This document shows, piece by piece, positions 37,610 to 49,791 of a stretch of 64,000 nucleotides of DNA (positions are counted from its first letter, which is position 1; each line of letters opens with the position of its first letter). Under the pieces are notes generated by a model. That model ran no database searches. It was not told where the DNA came from and worked only from the letters and a program-made list of their open reading frames with translations. The DNA lies in the NCBI GenBank assembly GCA_965153455.1, contig OZ234497.1:6758001-6822000 (forward strand). Reading direction: 5' to 3'. Made by a program: the position numbers and the translations under genes. This stretch comes from Sphagnum compactum (Eukaryota; Bryophyta; Sphagnopsida; Sphagnales).

Positions 37610-40600
37610 TCATGTAACTGGGGCAACAGCCTGAAGAGCCTTCACCACCTCCTTCATGGTCGGTCTATGCAACGGTGTGGCCACAGTGCATTGCAGTGCA
37701 GTCCACAACACCTGGTGAAGCCTATCAGATGACTCACAAGTAGCCTTTACATGTGAGTCGATCAATGAGACAGCTTGGCTATTTTCGATCCGCTCCCTGG
37801 TCTGTGTATATAGATCAACAATTTGACCATGCCATTGACAAATCCTTAGATACAAATAGAAGATCAAAACTTGTCCAAAATAAAAATAAAAATAAATTTA
37901 AATTTTTTTCTTTTTCTAAAAGCCCACAAGTTCCAAGAGTCACAAAAGTTTCATTCAAAACCAGACAAATGCTGTTGTCAAAGACAGTGAACTTGACATA
38001 AGCTTACCCAATCAGGCAAGGTGTTTGCTTCTGGCTTTTGCAAGAAGTCGGCAGGTTTTCGTCCAGTCAAAAGCTCCAGGAGCATGACCCCAAAACTATA
38101 GACATCGATTTTCTCTGAGATGCTCCCAGCTTGTGCAAATTCAGGAGCTGCATATCCACTCCTCGCTAAGCTTGCCACAACCACCTTTGACTGGCATGTT
38201 CGTGCAAACTGAAGAAGCCCAATGTCCGTGAGTTTGGCATCCATGTTATCATCGATCAAGACATTTCGGGATGTCACATTCTGATGAACTATACAAGGAC
38301 TACATTCATGGTGTAAGTAGTTTAGAGCTTGTGCAATTCCAAGAGCGATTTGGAGTCGCACTGACCATGCTAAGGCAGTTTGGGATGCCTTCATACCTAC
38401 AAAACAACCCATGACAACAAAAATTTACACCAGTCAGACAGAGACACCTTTCCAAATGGTTTCCAACATGCATTTCATGTTGCACTCACTCACTCCTACA
38501 GCTTATAAAGAAATCGTTAACCAAATCACTCCAAACAAGTCCAAAAATCTCCAAAACTTTGAAAAACTCACCATGGAGTGTTTGTTCAAGGGACCCATTT
38601 GCCATGTAATCGTAAACAAGAAAAGTTGAGCCTTTAGATATGAAGTGACTGCGCAACAGCAAACAGTGTCTATACTGGATGCTGTAAAGTGTGCCCAAGT
38701 CTTCATCCTTTGTGAGCATTCCTCTCGGTAGTTTACGCACTACAACCATCATTCCATCCATGAGAGTTCCCCTGTAGAGGGGACCCATGATTCCACTGTT
38801 GCCAAGAATGTGGTCCTTGTCAAAATCACATGTTGCTTGTGACACATCATCAAAGCTCAGAGTCATACCCTTCACTGATCCCAGGAGATTGGCTGCAATT
38901 CAATCCAATCCAAGAAAGGTGTGTATTCTTCAATCCAATCCATGCTAGATATATATGTATATATTGAAACCTGCAACTCCTTTGCAAAAGCCCAAAATTA
39001 AACAAAGGAATTATCTGAAGCTGCTACACATGGAAACACAATACACAATGGGCTTGAAAGAGTAAGTACTGGAGAAGGTAGGGTTAAGGGTTTAGGACAA
39101 GAAGAAATGCAAGCTCACGTCCAACTGATGGGCATCTTGTGAGCACATGATCAGGATCTCTTTGCTTCCTCAATTGGATGAATATAGATGTGAGAACCAG
39201 ACCACCTCCAAGTATCCCCAAAATCAGGCCGAATACTACCCGTGTGTGTCGAGAATGGTGCACATGCTGAGGATCTGTGCACAGAAGATTATAAGATATT
39301 GATTTCAGCAAACATCACCATTACAAATTTTGCAGGATGGTTTCTTATTGGGTTTAGGGTTAAGCAAGCAAAATCTTGGCACACTTTTTGTCTCAACGTC
39401 TGCATGTGACCCTACATCTTTTGGACATCCACAAAATTCTCTCACTCTGCCATCAGATTCTTCTGCAGATTGCCGGAACTAAAACCTCCTAAAACAAGTA
39501 AAAATTTGATTGACACAGTAAGATGCCATCGAATATGGACTACAAATGTTTGTGGCAAACAAAGTACTGGAATGTACTAAATTCATGTGTTTTGCAAGCA
39601 ATGCAAGAAAGAAGGTCAGAGTTGATCACCTAGCTTTCCCAAAGTGGGACCACCAAAATTAAAATCATGAAAGGTAGGAGCAGGTGTTGCAGCAGGTGTT
39701 GTAGCAGGTGTTCGAGAAGGTGTTCGAGAAGGTGTTGGAGCAACACGGGTAGGAGGAGGAGGAGGATGTTTGGGAGTTTTATTCAGAGCTGGTGGTGGTG
39801 TAGGAGGAGCTGGTGTGGGAGCGGGTGTAGGAGCTGGAGATGTGGGAGCAGGCCATGGAGGAGGAGCATGTCTGGGAGCATGTTTCCAAGGAGCCGGTGG
39901 TGGTGTCCGAACAGATTGATGAGCAACAGGTGGTGGAACATGTCTAGGAGTAGCTGTAGAAGCAGCATCATGCTTAGGAGCAGGTATTGGAGCAATTCGA
40001 GGAACAGCCGTTTTTGTATTGACAGCATCAGATTTTGTCTCGAGGAAACTGCTTGAATATGCACAAAGAATTATAAAATCCTCAGACAGACCCCGCGAGA
40101 GAAAGCCAATCATTCAAGAATGTCAACAACCCATGATTTCCTGCCAAATAACATAGCATGAAAATGTCTCTTTTACAGGTGAGGAAAAACAAAAAAGCAA
40201 ACCCATTAACTTAATTTGAGAGAAACACTGGTTTTGCAGGACTGTTTTAGCCACAATTGTGGATGGACCTCAAATGGACGATGGATGGCAATTTCCAACA
40301 CACCTGAAAGCATGAAACTTGCTTGAAAACAGCATGGGATTGACTGTTAAGTTGCTGTTCAATGAAACATTCCTACAATCGTCATCAAAAAATGACCCAA
40401 CACAGTGCCCACTCAGTGTCAGCAAATCCTCTAAATGATACATAAGGATTTCTTTTGTCTCTAATTAGTTCTAAACAGATCTTCACTTTTAGGCCTTACT
40501 AATTCCCTTAATAAACCCTAATTAAGGTTGAAACAACCAGACAAAAAGATGATGTAGATGTGGCAGGATCTACTCACAGTTCTGCTCTGTTTAGCTGCTT

Positions 40601-41977
40601 CCAAGTTGCAAGGAAGGTAATGTCACCAGATAGACTATTGTTGCGCAAGTCCCTACACCCCCAGAGTTAGACAGAGGACATAACAAGGGTCAGCCAGCCA
40701 GCAGACAGAGTTTCTCAACCTTTGATTAGAGTTTGAAAGAGACTTGCAGCCGACCAGGAATGGGGTGAGAGCTAGATTTTGGGCTCTGAAGGCACTTCAG
40801 CAAAACAAACATTTGCACTTACAACTCAATAAGGTTTGATAACCGTTGCAAGACAGCAACATTTCCATGCAAATCGTTGGATGCCAAGTTGAGGTATTTG
40901 AGCGTTTGATTCACAGATGAGTTACTGAGCAACTTGTTTAACGATTGTTGCAGTGGTGACGTCATCTGGTTCAATAATCCAATCAAAAAGATCTCTTCTA
41001 TATGTGTAAAATGCCATTCAACTTGCTGTCCACCAGTACCTGACAGATTCCTGGACCAGCAAAGAAGTTCAAAAGACTTATTAGTGCTGGGGCCCCCCGC
41101 GACACATAGCTGTGTTAACAACCAACCCCCTGTTCAAAACTACCATTGCAAAAAAGCTGTAAACATGTGCAGATCATGACATGGTTTTGCTTACTAGGGT
41201 TTAACGAGGGTTTTAGCAAATAGGGTTTTTACAGCATTGGGCATTCCAAAATGGTAGAAGATAGGAAGGTGCAGATGTCCGTACACTGATACAGGACACC
41301 AATTTGCATCCCAGCATAACTTGCAGTCCTGTAAACAGCTGCTAATGTGCACATTTGGATCGTAGACGTACTTCAGAAAACTGACAACCTCCACTACCAC
41401 ATCCAGAGATTTTTCATATCAGGCAAGACAATCAAAATCACGAGTCCTACACTTAACCCCTAAATGTCAGGGTGGACCAATTCAATCCACTTTTCAGTGT
41501 ATTTTTGTCTTTCTCTGACATTTAGGGGTTAACCCAAAACAGCATCATAAAAACTCTGGATCTGTTGGGGTTTGTTAGAGATCCTAAGTAAGGATCCTTT
41601 ACTGAGATCCAGACCTTAAAACTCCTTAAGACACTTTCCACAATGAAGATTTACTGATAGCCCCAACACTGGCCACTACAGCAAACCACGATCTATCAAG
41701 ACAATGAATAAAGAAAGAGTAAAACCTCAAAACTCCCACACTTTCTTCAGATTTGAATTTTACAGGGGGTTTGCAACTTACTGATACTTGACTTATTGCA
41801 GTTGATAGTTGCTTTCACATTTGGGAGATGGCAGTAGCTGAAACTCTGAGTCTGAGGAGGAACCAACAGGTGGCTTTCTGCACTCACAAGAGAGCTGGGT
41901 GCAGTCATAATCACTGTTCTCCATAACAATACCACCATCAAAAAAGCTCGATGTCGATAATAATCCATTTTGTGCAA
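37610..41977 (-). CDS. LRR receptor-like protein with proline-rich linker and degenerate kinase
   Basis: Ten in-phase exons on the minus strand: 41782-41977, 41300-41393, 40823-41050, 40578-40652, 40304-40372, 39630-40051, 39119-39274, 38572-38892, 38008-38396 and 37610-37801, giving 713 residues. The layout is a signal peptide (VVLLWRTVIMTAPSSLVSAE), a Cys/Trp-containing N-cap, a few leucine-rich repeats (TLKYLNLASNDLHGNV, LIELDLRNNSLSGDI, VSLNSNLTVNPMLFSSKF), a ~125-residue Pro/Ala/Thr linker, one membrane helix (VVFGLILGILGGGLVLTSIF), a basic stop-transfer and a kinase fold. Catalytic motifs are lost: the glycine loop reads GNSGIMGPLYRG, HRD is HQN, DFG is TDIG; APE is kept (GYAAPEFAQAG) and the VVVRKL lysine remains. 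It is therefore probably a pseudokinase. The architecture resembles STRUBBELIG-type receptors, but orthology is unproven. Exon 2/3 borders and a possible extra exon near 39400-39470 are uncertain. Confidence 0.8.
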
Positions 41978-42089
41978 ATCTCATCTCAGAGCCCTCCCAA
42001 ACCATATAGCCAGGTCATTACAAACCCGCCAATCTCCACAGACTATTTGATCATGAGCCCAGAAGCCCATGCAAATGCTGAAATGGTTC

Positions 42090-43090
42090 AAATGCAGCTC
42101 AAATCCATGTTCAAATACATGTTCACATGCTTACAAATGTTTTTACAAAAAAGCTCTTCACAAAGTCTGAATCAGAAGAGACACACTTCCAAATGCCCCA
42201 TGGACTCATCTTCAGCTGTAATAGCAAAAACTCAAATCTCAAAACAAGAATCTCTCAGCTCCACACCACCCAAAACAGAACTCCACTCTACTATCACTGC
42301 TGCTGCTGCTGCTGCTGCCTCTGCTGCTACTACCACCACCACCACCACTACTACAACTATTACGTGTTACAAACTTGCTGAACCATGCAATGCTCAAAAA
42401 CGCTTTCGTTCTTTTTTTTTTTAGGCACCTCACTCAAAATGCTTTACACCAAAAGTTCTTCACAAAGGTTAATCACCAAAAAACAGTCGAAGAGACCCCA
42501 CTTCCACAAACTAACATCTTTCAACTCTCTAGTTAGCAAAACTCAACACAAAATAAGAAAATTTCCCTCTACACAAACAACACAATACTCTCACTTTTAC
42601 TACTACTCCTCCTTCTCCTCCTCCTCCTACTACTTCTTCTTCTTTACTTCTTAGAAACTTGCTCCCATGCAAGACTCAAAAACTCATCTTGGAGCTCTCA
42701 CCCAATACACCAATATCCCACATTGGGTCATGGAAGAAAGCCTTCCCACAACCCCTTGCAGTCAATACTCCAAAACCAAAACCTTTCCCCACCTCACATA
42801 CACCACCCACACAAAACTCTCCACTACTATTACAACAACTACCACTACCACTACTACTTCAACTATATTTCTTGTTACAAAGTTACTCCCATGGAATGCT
42901 CAAGAACTCATTTTTTGAAGCTCACCCACTACACAAATACATCATCTCTTGATGTTGAAGATATACTACTACTACCACTACTACAATTTATTGTTACAAA
43001 GTTGCTTCCCGTGGGATACTCAAGTACTCATTTTGAAGCTCACCCACTAACATAAATATGTCATCTCTTGAGAGTGAAGAAAGACTTCTG
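42090..43090. repeat. Degenerate tandem array with embedded triplet tracts
   Basis: A composite unit recurs about four times: CTACTACTA/CCACCACTA tracts, then TTGTTACAAAGTTGCTCCC, an ATGGAATGCTCAAGAACTCA-like block and GAAGCTCACCCACTACACAA. Copies are centred near 42.36, 42.65, 42.87 and 43.01 kb, shortening from about 290 to 110 bases. It lies immediately upstream of the receptor gene. The Ser/Thr/Ala- or Tyr/His-rich frames through it are low complexity and not called. Confidence 0.6.
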
Positions 43091-45116
43091 ACTCTTTTGA
43101 TCAATGCTCCAAACTATTTACTTTGTTGATCTGTCAACTACCCCAGAACTTGAACCAGAAGGGAAAATGAATGCCTATTAAAGAGTTATTGCCTGGCACA
43201 ATACCCAATAATTCAATCTTCTCAAATTTTATTTTTTTTCCTCTTCATCTTTCACTAGGGTTGCAACTTGCAAGAGGAACTTTGAAGCCAAAACAAAAAT
43301 AAGTTCAGAGTTTATCAAGCAATTAAGTTATAGCAACAACAAGACTGCACAAGGCTGATGATGATCATTTTCATGACAATTTTTGGAACTTTTTGTTTGT
43401 GGAAGTATTTTACTTTGTGGAAATTTTCAGATTTTTGGGAGATTTTTTTTCCTTCTAATTCATAAGAAAACAATATGTAAACTTGTAAAGTAGTAACATA
43501 TAAGTACATTTGTGATTCTTCCAATATACAAATGATGAATCACAAATTGATACACTTTGTATTCAAAGTAACAAAATCATGTGTGCCCTTTTTATTTTGC
43601 CCCCATTCAATTACAAAATGTATAGCCTTAAGGTTGAGTTTTGTTGAATCCGAAGCTACAAATCAATTTTCATGAATTGTTTGTTGTTAGTAAGTTAATA
43701 TTAATTTAGAATTTAAATAAAATGGTATGAAAACAGATGAAAATACCCTTTATTGAATTATAGAATGAGTCAAAATGAAATTCATACAATGGTGGTAGGG
43801 CTTTCCATTTTCTTAGACTTCTAGTGGCATACTTGATAAACCATGAGCTCAAGCATAAGTGGACACAAAAAACCTAAATCCATTATATGGTCGTATATGT
43901 GAACAAGAGATGTATAGTCATTAATGTGTTATTCCCTTTCAATGTAATCTTTTCACTTCGTCTTGGGGATTCAATTTAAGATCCATTTTAGTCTTCGAAA
44001 TTATTTGAATTCATCAAAAAGTGGAAATGCATCCAAACTTGGAACAACAAGAGTAATTCTCATAAAATTCTTCCCATATGTAACCGAGTGAAAGTAAATA
44101 ATGTTTCATCACCTATATTCTACATACTTCCAAAGATTAAATGGAGGAAGACCTTTCCCAATTCCCCTATATTGACTACAATCATAAACAACCCTCCATA
44201 AGTGACAATTTCGAAAGCTTTCAAATTTGTTTAAGAGTGTGTAGGTAAATGGGTTTTTGTTTATTGCAATTTTCAGTCGTAACTTCTTGTGTGTTTGACA
44301 TTCATCACTCAAGCTTCATTATTTAACAAAAGTGGTTAAAATCATTTAGAGTTTAAAGTATTGTGATTACATTTATGGATTGGGTGTGTCAATTGGTTGA
44401 CATGGATAGAAATTTAGAAATAAAAAATGCATAAAATGGTTTATATGGTGTTAATAGACATCTAGATGAGTTGTTTTTGGTCCCTAACCTCTTCAAAAGC
44501 AAAGATCACATAATTATGGTGAAACAAGATTCTAGAGAGGTTTAAATACAAAAGGTTTAGCTAAATATTTCATCTATGGGTTCCCATTTGCTTGTTTCAA
44601 GATTATGTTCTTGTTCTAATTGAAATCCATAGGCTAGTAGTGAAATTTCATCTTTTGCGTTATTGCATTTGTATGTGTTCTCTCAATCCAAAACAGGACC
44701 AAATATTGCATAAATTAATCATGGTTTTAATCACGCTTACATAAACTTTTCCATTGGTGATGATTCCAACCAATTATGTTTAAATGAGGGCATGTGATTG
44801 AATGTTATTGGGTGATAAAGTTACGTTACTATATATAGATGGAGAGATAGTGTGAAGACAAGAGGGACTTGAAGGACTATAACAAGTCAACATGCAAATT
44901 ACCATGTGATAAGCATATCGATCTAGGAGAAGTTGGCATGTGGAAAGGAAGTATACTAGTCCATAGCAAGTCAATTTGTAGTCGGTCGGCATATAGATCA
45001 ACACACGAGCATGCATATGCATTTGACCCTTTGGCAAGTTGATGATTAGCCAAGTCAACAATGGCAGCTAATTACGAAATCGTTACAGTTTGTTAGTTCG
45101 AGCCATAACCATTGAA
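43091..45116. other. Intergenic, no recognised gene
   Basis: AT-rich; nothing supported on either strand. Confidence 0.4.
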
Positions 45117-45119
45117 TTA

Positions 45120-45494
45120 GGGCATCCCCACCAGTGCTTAGTATGTGACCCTGCAAAAATATTTCTCACATCCCTTTTTAGTTATTTACTTTTTTGCAAC
45201 CCCCACCCATAGAACTGAAACCGATACTGCAAATAGGTGGGAATTACTAATAGCAAACCACCTGGACCAACCATCATGATTGGCCAATGAAAGCAAGGAG
45301 CAGCAGTCAGATCATATTTATTACACTCTTCTCTAGCAGGTGCACAGCTATGCTGCGCCTTTCACCAGCCTCAGCAAACCCTGAGGACATTCGTAGTAAA
45401 ACCAGTTTCCTGAGCTAAACCAGCATATTTTGACTTTTCTTCATCCAATTTTAATGTGGAAGGTCACATACTGAGCACCAAGTGGGGATTGCTC
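45120..45494. mobile_element. Harbinger/Tourist-like MITE with TTA target-site duplication
   Basis: The left end reads GGGCATCCCCACCAGTGCTT then AGTATGTGACC. The reverse complement of the right end reads GAGCAATCCCCACTTGGTGC then TCAGTATGTGACC. The 31-33-bp terminal inverted repeats are thus about 80-85% identical. TTA flanks both sides (45117-45119 and 45495-45497), which is the target duplication typical of PIF/Harbinger elements, and the GRGCATCCCCA-type end is common in plant Tourist elements. At 375 bp with no transposase, it is non-autonomous. Confidence 0.8.
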
Positions 45495-45497
45495 TTA

Positions 45498-47021
45498 GGA
45501 GTATATTAGAGTGGGGGAGACAGACTCTTTGGCATTGGGGAGAAAATGAATGTCTACACCTTAATTTTGTAAGGCTCCAAATAATACGACGATAACTTCG
45601 ATATGAGGTGTGTTTGCATTTTGTGCATTGTGTCTGTGCTTGTGATGCCCGAGAACGTAAGAATGTGGCCTTGGATGTTTTCTCGAAAGCATAGTGTAAG
45701 TTAAGCTTGAAAATAAGAGTCCAAAAGTGAAATGAAGACTAATATAGTTAGGAAAGTTTACAACTCAAGCTGTCAAGTCCGTGGTACTTAGGGTGATGGA
45801 ATGTGCAAGTACCCAATGACTATTATTTGGAAGATAAATGTCATGGAAAAGGATAGCGCTCACAAAATGTATAGCAAGGCAATGTACACTAGTCTTAAGG
45901 TTGGCCAATTAAAGTAAAGAGCACAAGCTTCGATAACACCTCAAGAAAAAAACAATGTATGGTTAAAGTAAGAGTAGAGATTTTTTTCCATATTAACTTT
46001 AGACGGTCTTGCTATAGTGAGGTAGGAATGGATCTACCGCACTTTGCAAGTTATGTTGGCTGTTAAATAATTCTCAGTAGGGCAAGTAGTGAAAAAAATC
46101 GAAGAGAAAAACAGATCTCAAGCTACTAAGAGGAGGATTTGCTATTGCTAAGATGAACCCAAAACAAAGTTCAAGACGCATTTGTATATATCATTCAATC
46201 ATTTTATGTGCCTTCAATTTCGAAAGCGGATTCATTCTTGCTGAGCTGATCCATGTGAGGTAAGTGTGCATTGAGATTTTTCCATATAGGCATTTATCCA
46301 TCAGAGGCTTAGTAATTATAACTTGAAAGCTGGAATTCATACAAAAAGCTCTCTTTATAAATGAACTCCACCATTTGCATGGAAACCTTCCACCATTCAA
46401 ATAAAAACCTTTTGTACTTTACACTAGGGAAGGACCCGATCCTGTGGGCCTCCTCTAATTCTTTGGGCCTATGCCCTTGGGCCACCAATGTTTTCCCAAC
46501 CTTCACATCTTTTTCCATTGCCAACCTCATTGCCTTTCATTGTATGTTTTTCTAATTTGCACCACATTACAAAAAACAAATTGCCCATCTACAAAGTTGA
46601 AATCCTCAAAGAGTATGGAACATATATATCGTTATATTCATATGTTTTAACTTTATCTGAAAATGTGTGTGTACTTTTTGAAATGTCTAAGCACTGCTAG
46701 AGTTCAGTAGGTTCCCCAATGTCATGTTAGTTTGCCTTAGATTGTACTACATATTAGTAACCAAGGCAAATTAACATCCAACAGGGGATCTACTGTACTC
46801 CAGCAATGCATAAACTTTTCAAAGTTTCAAAAGCACACACCCTTCCACATAAAATCAAACCATATGATAATCTGCCTAAAATCTTGGGTGACTGCTTCTA
46901 CAAACATCTGTATCCTGAGTTTCTTCTGTTGCATTTCTGGAAGCAACTGGAACACTCAGTCATGACATTTGGCTAGCACCCAAGGGACACTAACTAATTG
47001 ACAAGTCATTAGTATCCATCC
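45498..47021. other. Intergenic, no recognised gene
   Basis: No gene was recognised. The minus-strand frame 46309-46530 is charged and somewhat protein-like (KVGKTLVAQGHRPKELEEAH) but has no family match and no splice partners. Confidence 0.35.
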
Positions 47022-48469
47022 TCATGCAAGCTGCATAAACTGCAGACTTTGATTACCTTGGTACCGAATGCATCCTCACGAGGCCTTAATTGGTGGCAGC
47101 TTGAAATGAGGGCATCCAGATGTCCAGATCCCTGGCTTTGCACCTGCTGGCTTCATTGCCTGCAGTCCCACAGAAGTAACATATCTTATAATGTACATTG
47201 AAAAGTCAAGAAGGAAATGAGGAACAGATCTAGCTCCCTCTATTGCTCTCTGCTTGCTACTTCCATCAGCAAGCACTCTTAAGTTTCCTCAGCTCCTCAT
47301 ACACTTCAACCCAGTGCAGCATAAGATGAATTGGAAGAGCTTGCCCATGATAATGAACCTTTGTAGATGCTCAAAGACTTCTCCCAATATTGTTGCCTCC
47401 TCCAAACAGTGATGAGAGCAAGAAATTTTCCTGCACCCACTTGGCACACAGCCCCATTACACTTCCCCCTACCCTCCAACACACCAACTCACCAATTGCC
47501 CCGCTTCTGCCCTGGGAAAAAAGCAGGGACTAGCAAGGGAAGATGTACCAAACCCATCACAAAAATACTTAACTCAATCCAATTACCCTAATAACCTTCG
47601 TGTTGAGAAGCTTGGGAGGGGGCTGCACACCAGACACCAAATGATGGTCTCATGAAAAGAGGGTATGCAAGGAACAATTTAGAAGTCTTTGCTTTCTAAA
47701 GAAAAACGTAAACATCAACCCCAATAACACACGACCTGTGTAGAGTTCTCAGTTAGTACCCAATGTCCAAGATCAAAGTTTGGCATTTAGGTGAGATTTT
47801 ATGCCACTTCCCTGAAGTCTGTGAACTAAGAGTACATGAAAACGATTTGCAAGTCCTGAAATATGGTCATTGCACACAGGTTCACAAGGTCTAAAACCCC
47901 AAGCTCAGGTTCATGGCCTAAAACTTGTCAAAAAAATCATGGAGGTCAATGAAATGGTTTCTACCTACACACCCCATGTAGCATTGTGTCAGCAGAATTG
48001 CTGGATTAGAAATCATCTCTTGACATCTACCATCTTAAAACCCGATCAGCAATGAGAAACATGTGAGCTGCACCCATATCAGGTACAATGGCTACCTCAT
48101 TTGTTCAGACCAAATGTCCTTGTATTCCATCCATTCCAACCTGGGTGTCCGCTGCTGCAACCACAAGTCCCACATCCCAACAAAATTATCATAAGAAAGA
48201 TGACAATAAACATCATCTTAAAATGTCAATCATCATGCAAGTCGATTTCAATTGGCATTGTGTGCTTTGGTTTTGCTTCAGCTAGTCACAAGTCAAATTT
48301 GCAACTTATGTGAAAACAGAACAGGTTTGTGGTGAGCTCTCACATGCTGATGGGGACCATGACCACCACTCCTTCAAAACATATCACATGTGTACCGATT
48401 GAGCTTTTCTGTGTGCAATGCCACTACCTTGGTGACCAGCTCTGTCACAACAGTTGCTCTTGATCCCAT
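47022..48469 (-). CDS. Six-exon gene for an 89-residue protein, family unknown
   Basis: Minus-strand exons 48428-48469, 48096-48154, 47965-48000, 47359-47430, 47057-47099 and 47022-47039 join in one frame, starting with an ATG (MGSRATVVTELVTK) and ending in TGA (FMQLA stop). All five introns are GT-AG and three junctions split codons, yet the frame stays open. The predicted protein has RTPRLEWMEYKDIWSEQM, ADTMLHGVCRKISCSHHC, EEATILGEVFEHLQ and LRPREDAFGTK. It is helical in character, with four cysteines and two HH/CH pairs in the middle (CRKISCSHHC). It has no signal peptide or membrane helix. I do not recognise the family. It is divergent from the CSA gene (1.1 kb between starts). The start exon could instead be internal if an upstream exon exists. 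Confidence 0.5.
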
Positions 48470-49570
48470 CTGTGTCATCCCAATACATAAGACAAATCCA
48501 CAAAAACAACCACCACCAACACACAAACACAAATTCCTGAATGCTTATCAGACTATGGAAGACACAAGAAGCAAGCCCTGGCAGCAGAAGCAGCAGCAGC
48601 AGCCATAGCAGGAAAGCAAGACCCTGATTTCCCACAGCACAAATTCTCAAGTGCCATGAACAAAAGATGCAAAACAATTTCAATGAAAAAAGCATGAAAT
48701 CGGGAGTCATCATGTCCGCGGCCTTCAGAATAATACTACATATGCTTGCGCCAGACAAAAACTTCTTCAACAAATGCAACTTTCCTGTTGGAAACATTTT
48801 GTTTGTACCTGTTGAAAATGTCGTCGTTTCCGCTTCTCTTGTCGTCTTCTTATTCTTCTTCTTCTTCTTCTTCTTTTTCTTCGCCAAGAAAGATCTCGAA
48901 ACCGCCGGATCGGATCGGATCGGAACAGAACACAACAAAGTGCCGCTGATGGTGATGATGATGAGGAGCATGAGAAATCTGAATCTTCATAACCACCGCT
49001 TGCAAAGTTGGCTATCAGTCGCCTTCATCGCTGTTACAACAGAAGAAGAAGAAGAAGAAGAAGCATATGGATATGAAACATATGTTTGTACTCCTGACCG
49101 ACTGACTGCAGTGACGCAGAGAATACATAGCCATCTGCAATCTGGTTGCAGAGACAACAGACAGCACAAAGAGACTTTGGTTTTCTTGCAAGAAAACCAA
49201 GAAAGAGAGTTCCGCGCGGGGGTTACGTATTGTTGGGAAGAGAAAGAAGATCGGAGTGCGGCGTTGAGGAAGGGTATCGGATCGCGTTTTCCTTTCAAAA
49301 GGCTCGCCGCAATCAGCGTGTGAAGCTTGCAAAATCAAAAGCGCGCATACTGACTTGATTGAAGCGACAGAAGAAGAGAAAGTTCAGAATCGGGTCCGAA
49401 AGCATTCCCTAGGGTTGAGAAAGCGACGATGACGTGAAGACAAGAAGGAAGACGCTGTTTGTTTGCAACCAGTTCTCGAGAGCTCGAGAGCTCGGCCGCT
49501 CGAGCGCGCTCGAGAGAAGAGAGACACAAGACAGAGAGAGAATGAGAAGAGACAAGAGAGATGTGATGTG
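48470..49570. promoter_or_regulatory. Divergent intergenic/leader region with many simple repeats
   Basis: This lies between the divergent starts at 48469 (-) and 49571 (+). It holds CTT/GAA tracts (48850-48880, 49039-49062), a GGATC repeat (48906-48922), a CAG run (48585-48603) and a self-complementary cluster of CTCGAG/GAGCTC sites at 49473-49516 in the presumed CSA leader. Long frames (for example 48667-49323) come from these tracts and are not credited. No TATA box is convincing. Confidence 0.4.
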
Positions 49571-49759
49571 ATGTTGCCACGATTGAAGCGGCGAGAATTG
49601 GGGGCCACACCACCGCGGTCTGTGGCCACTTATGTGCGAGGAAAGAGAGTGCGCAGCATAGAGCTTGCGAGCCACAAAGAGATTGTAAGTGCGCACAACA
49701 GCGGCATCAACAGCCTTCAGGTTCCTCTCTCTTCTCCCATGAATGAAGCTGGTGCATCC

Positions 49760-49791
<32 letters not shown>

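Noticed and set aside
39667-40056. + strand Arg/Ser/Cys-rich frame
   Set aside because: It is the antisense shadow of the proline-rich exon of the receptor gene.
48384-48971. 195-codon minus-strand frame with hydrophobic runs
   Set aside because: Poly-Lys and poly-Leu come from GAA and CTG repeats; the better-supported exon at 48428-48469 uses another frame.
48667-49323. 218-codon open frame on the + strand
   Set aside because: It runs through CTT and GAA microsatellites (poly-Phe, poly-Glu), has no homologous motif and lies in the leader region of the CSA gene.
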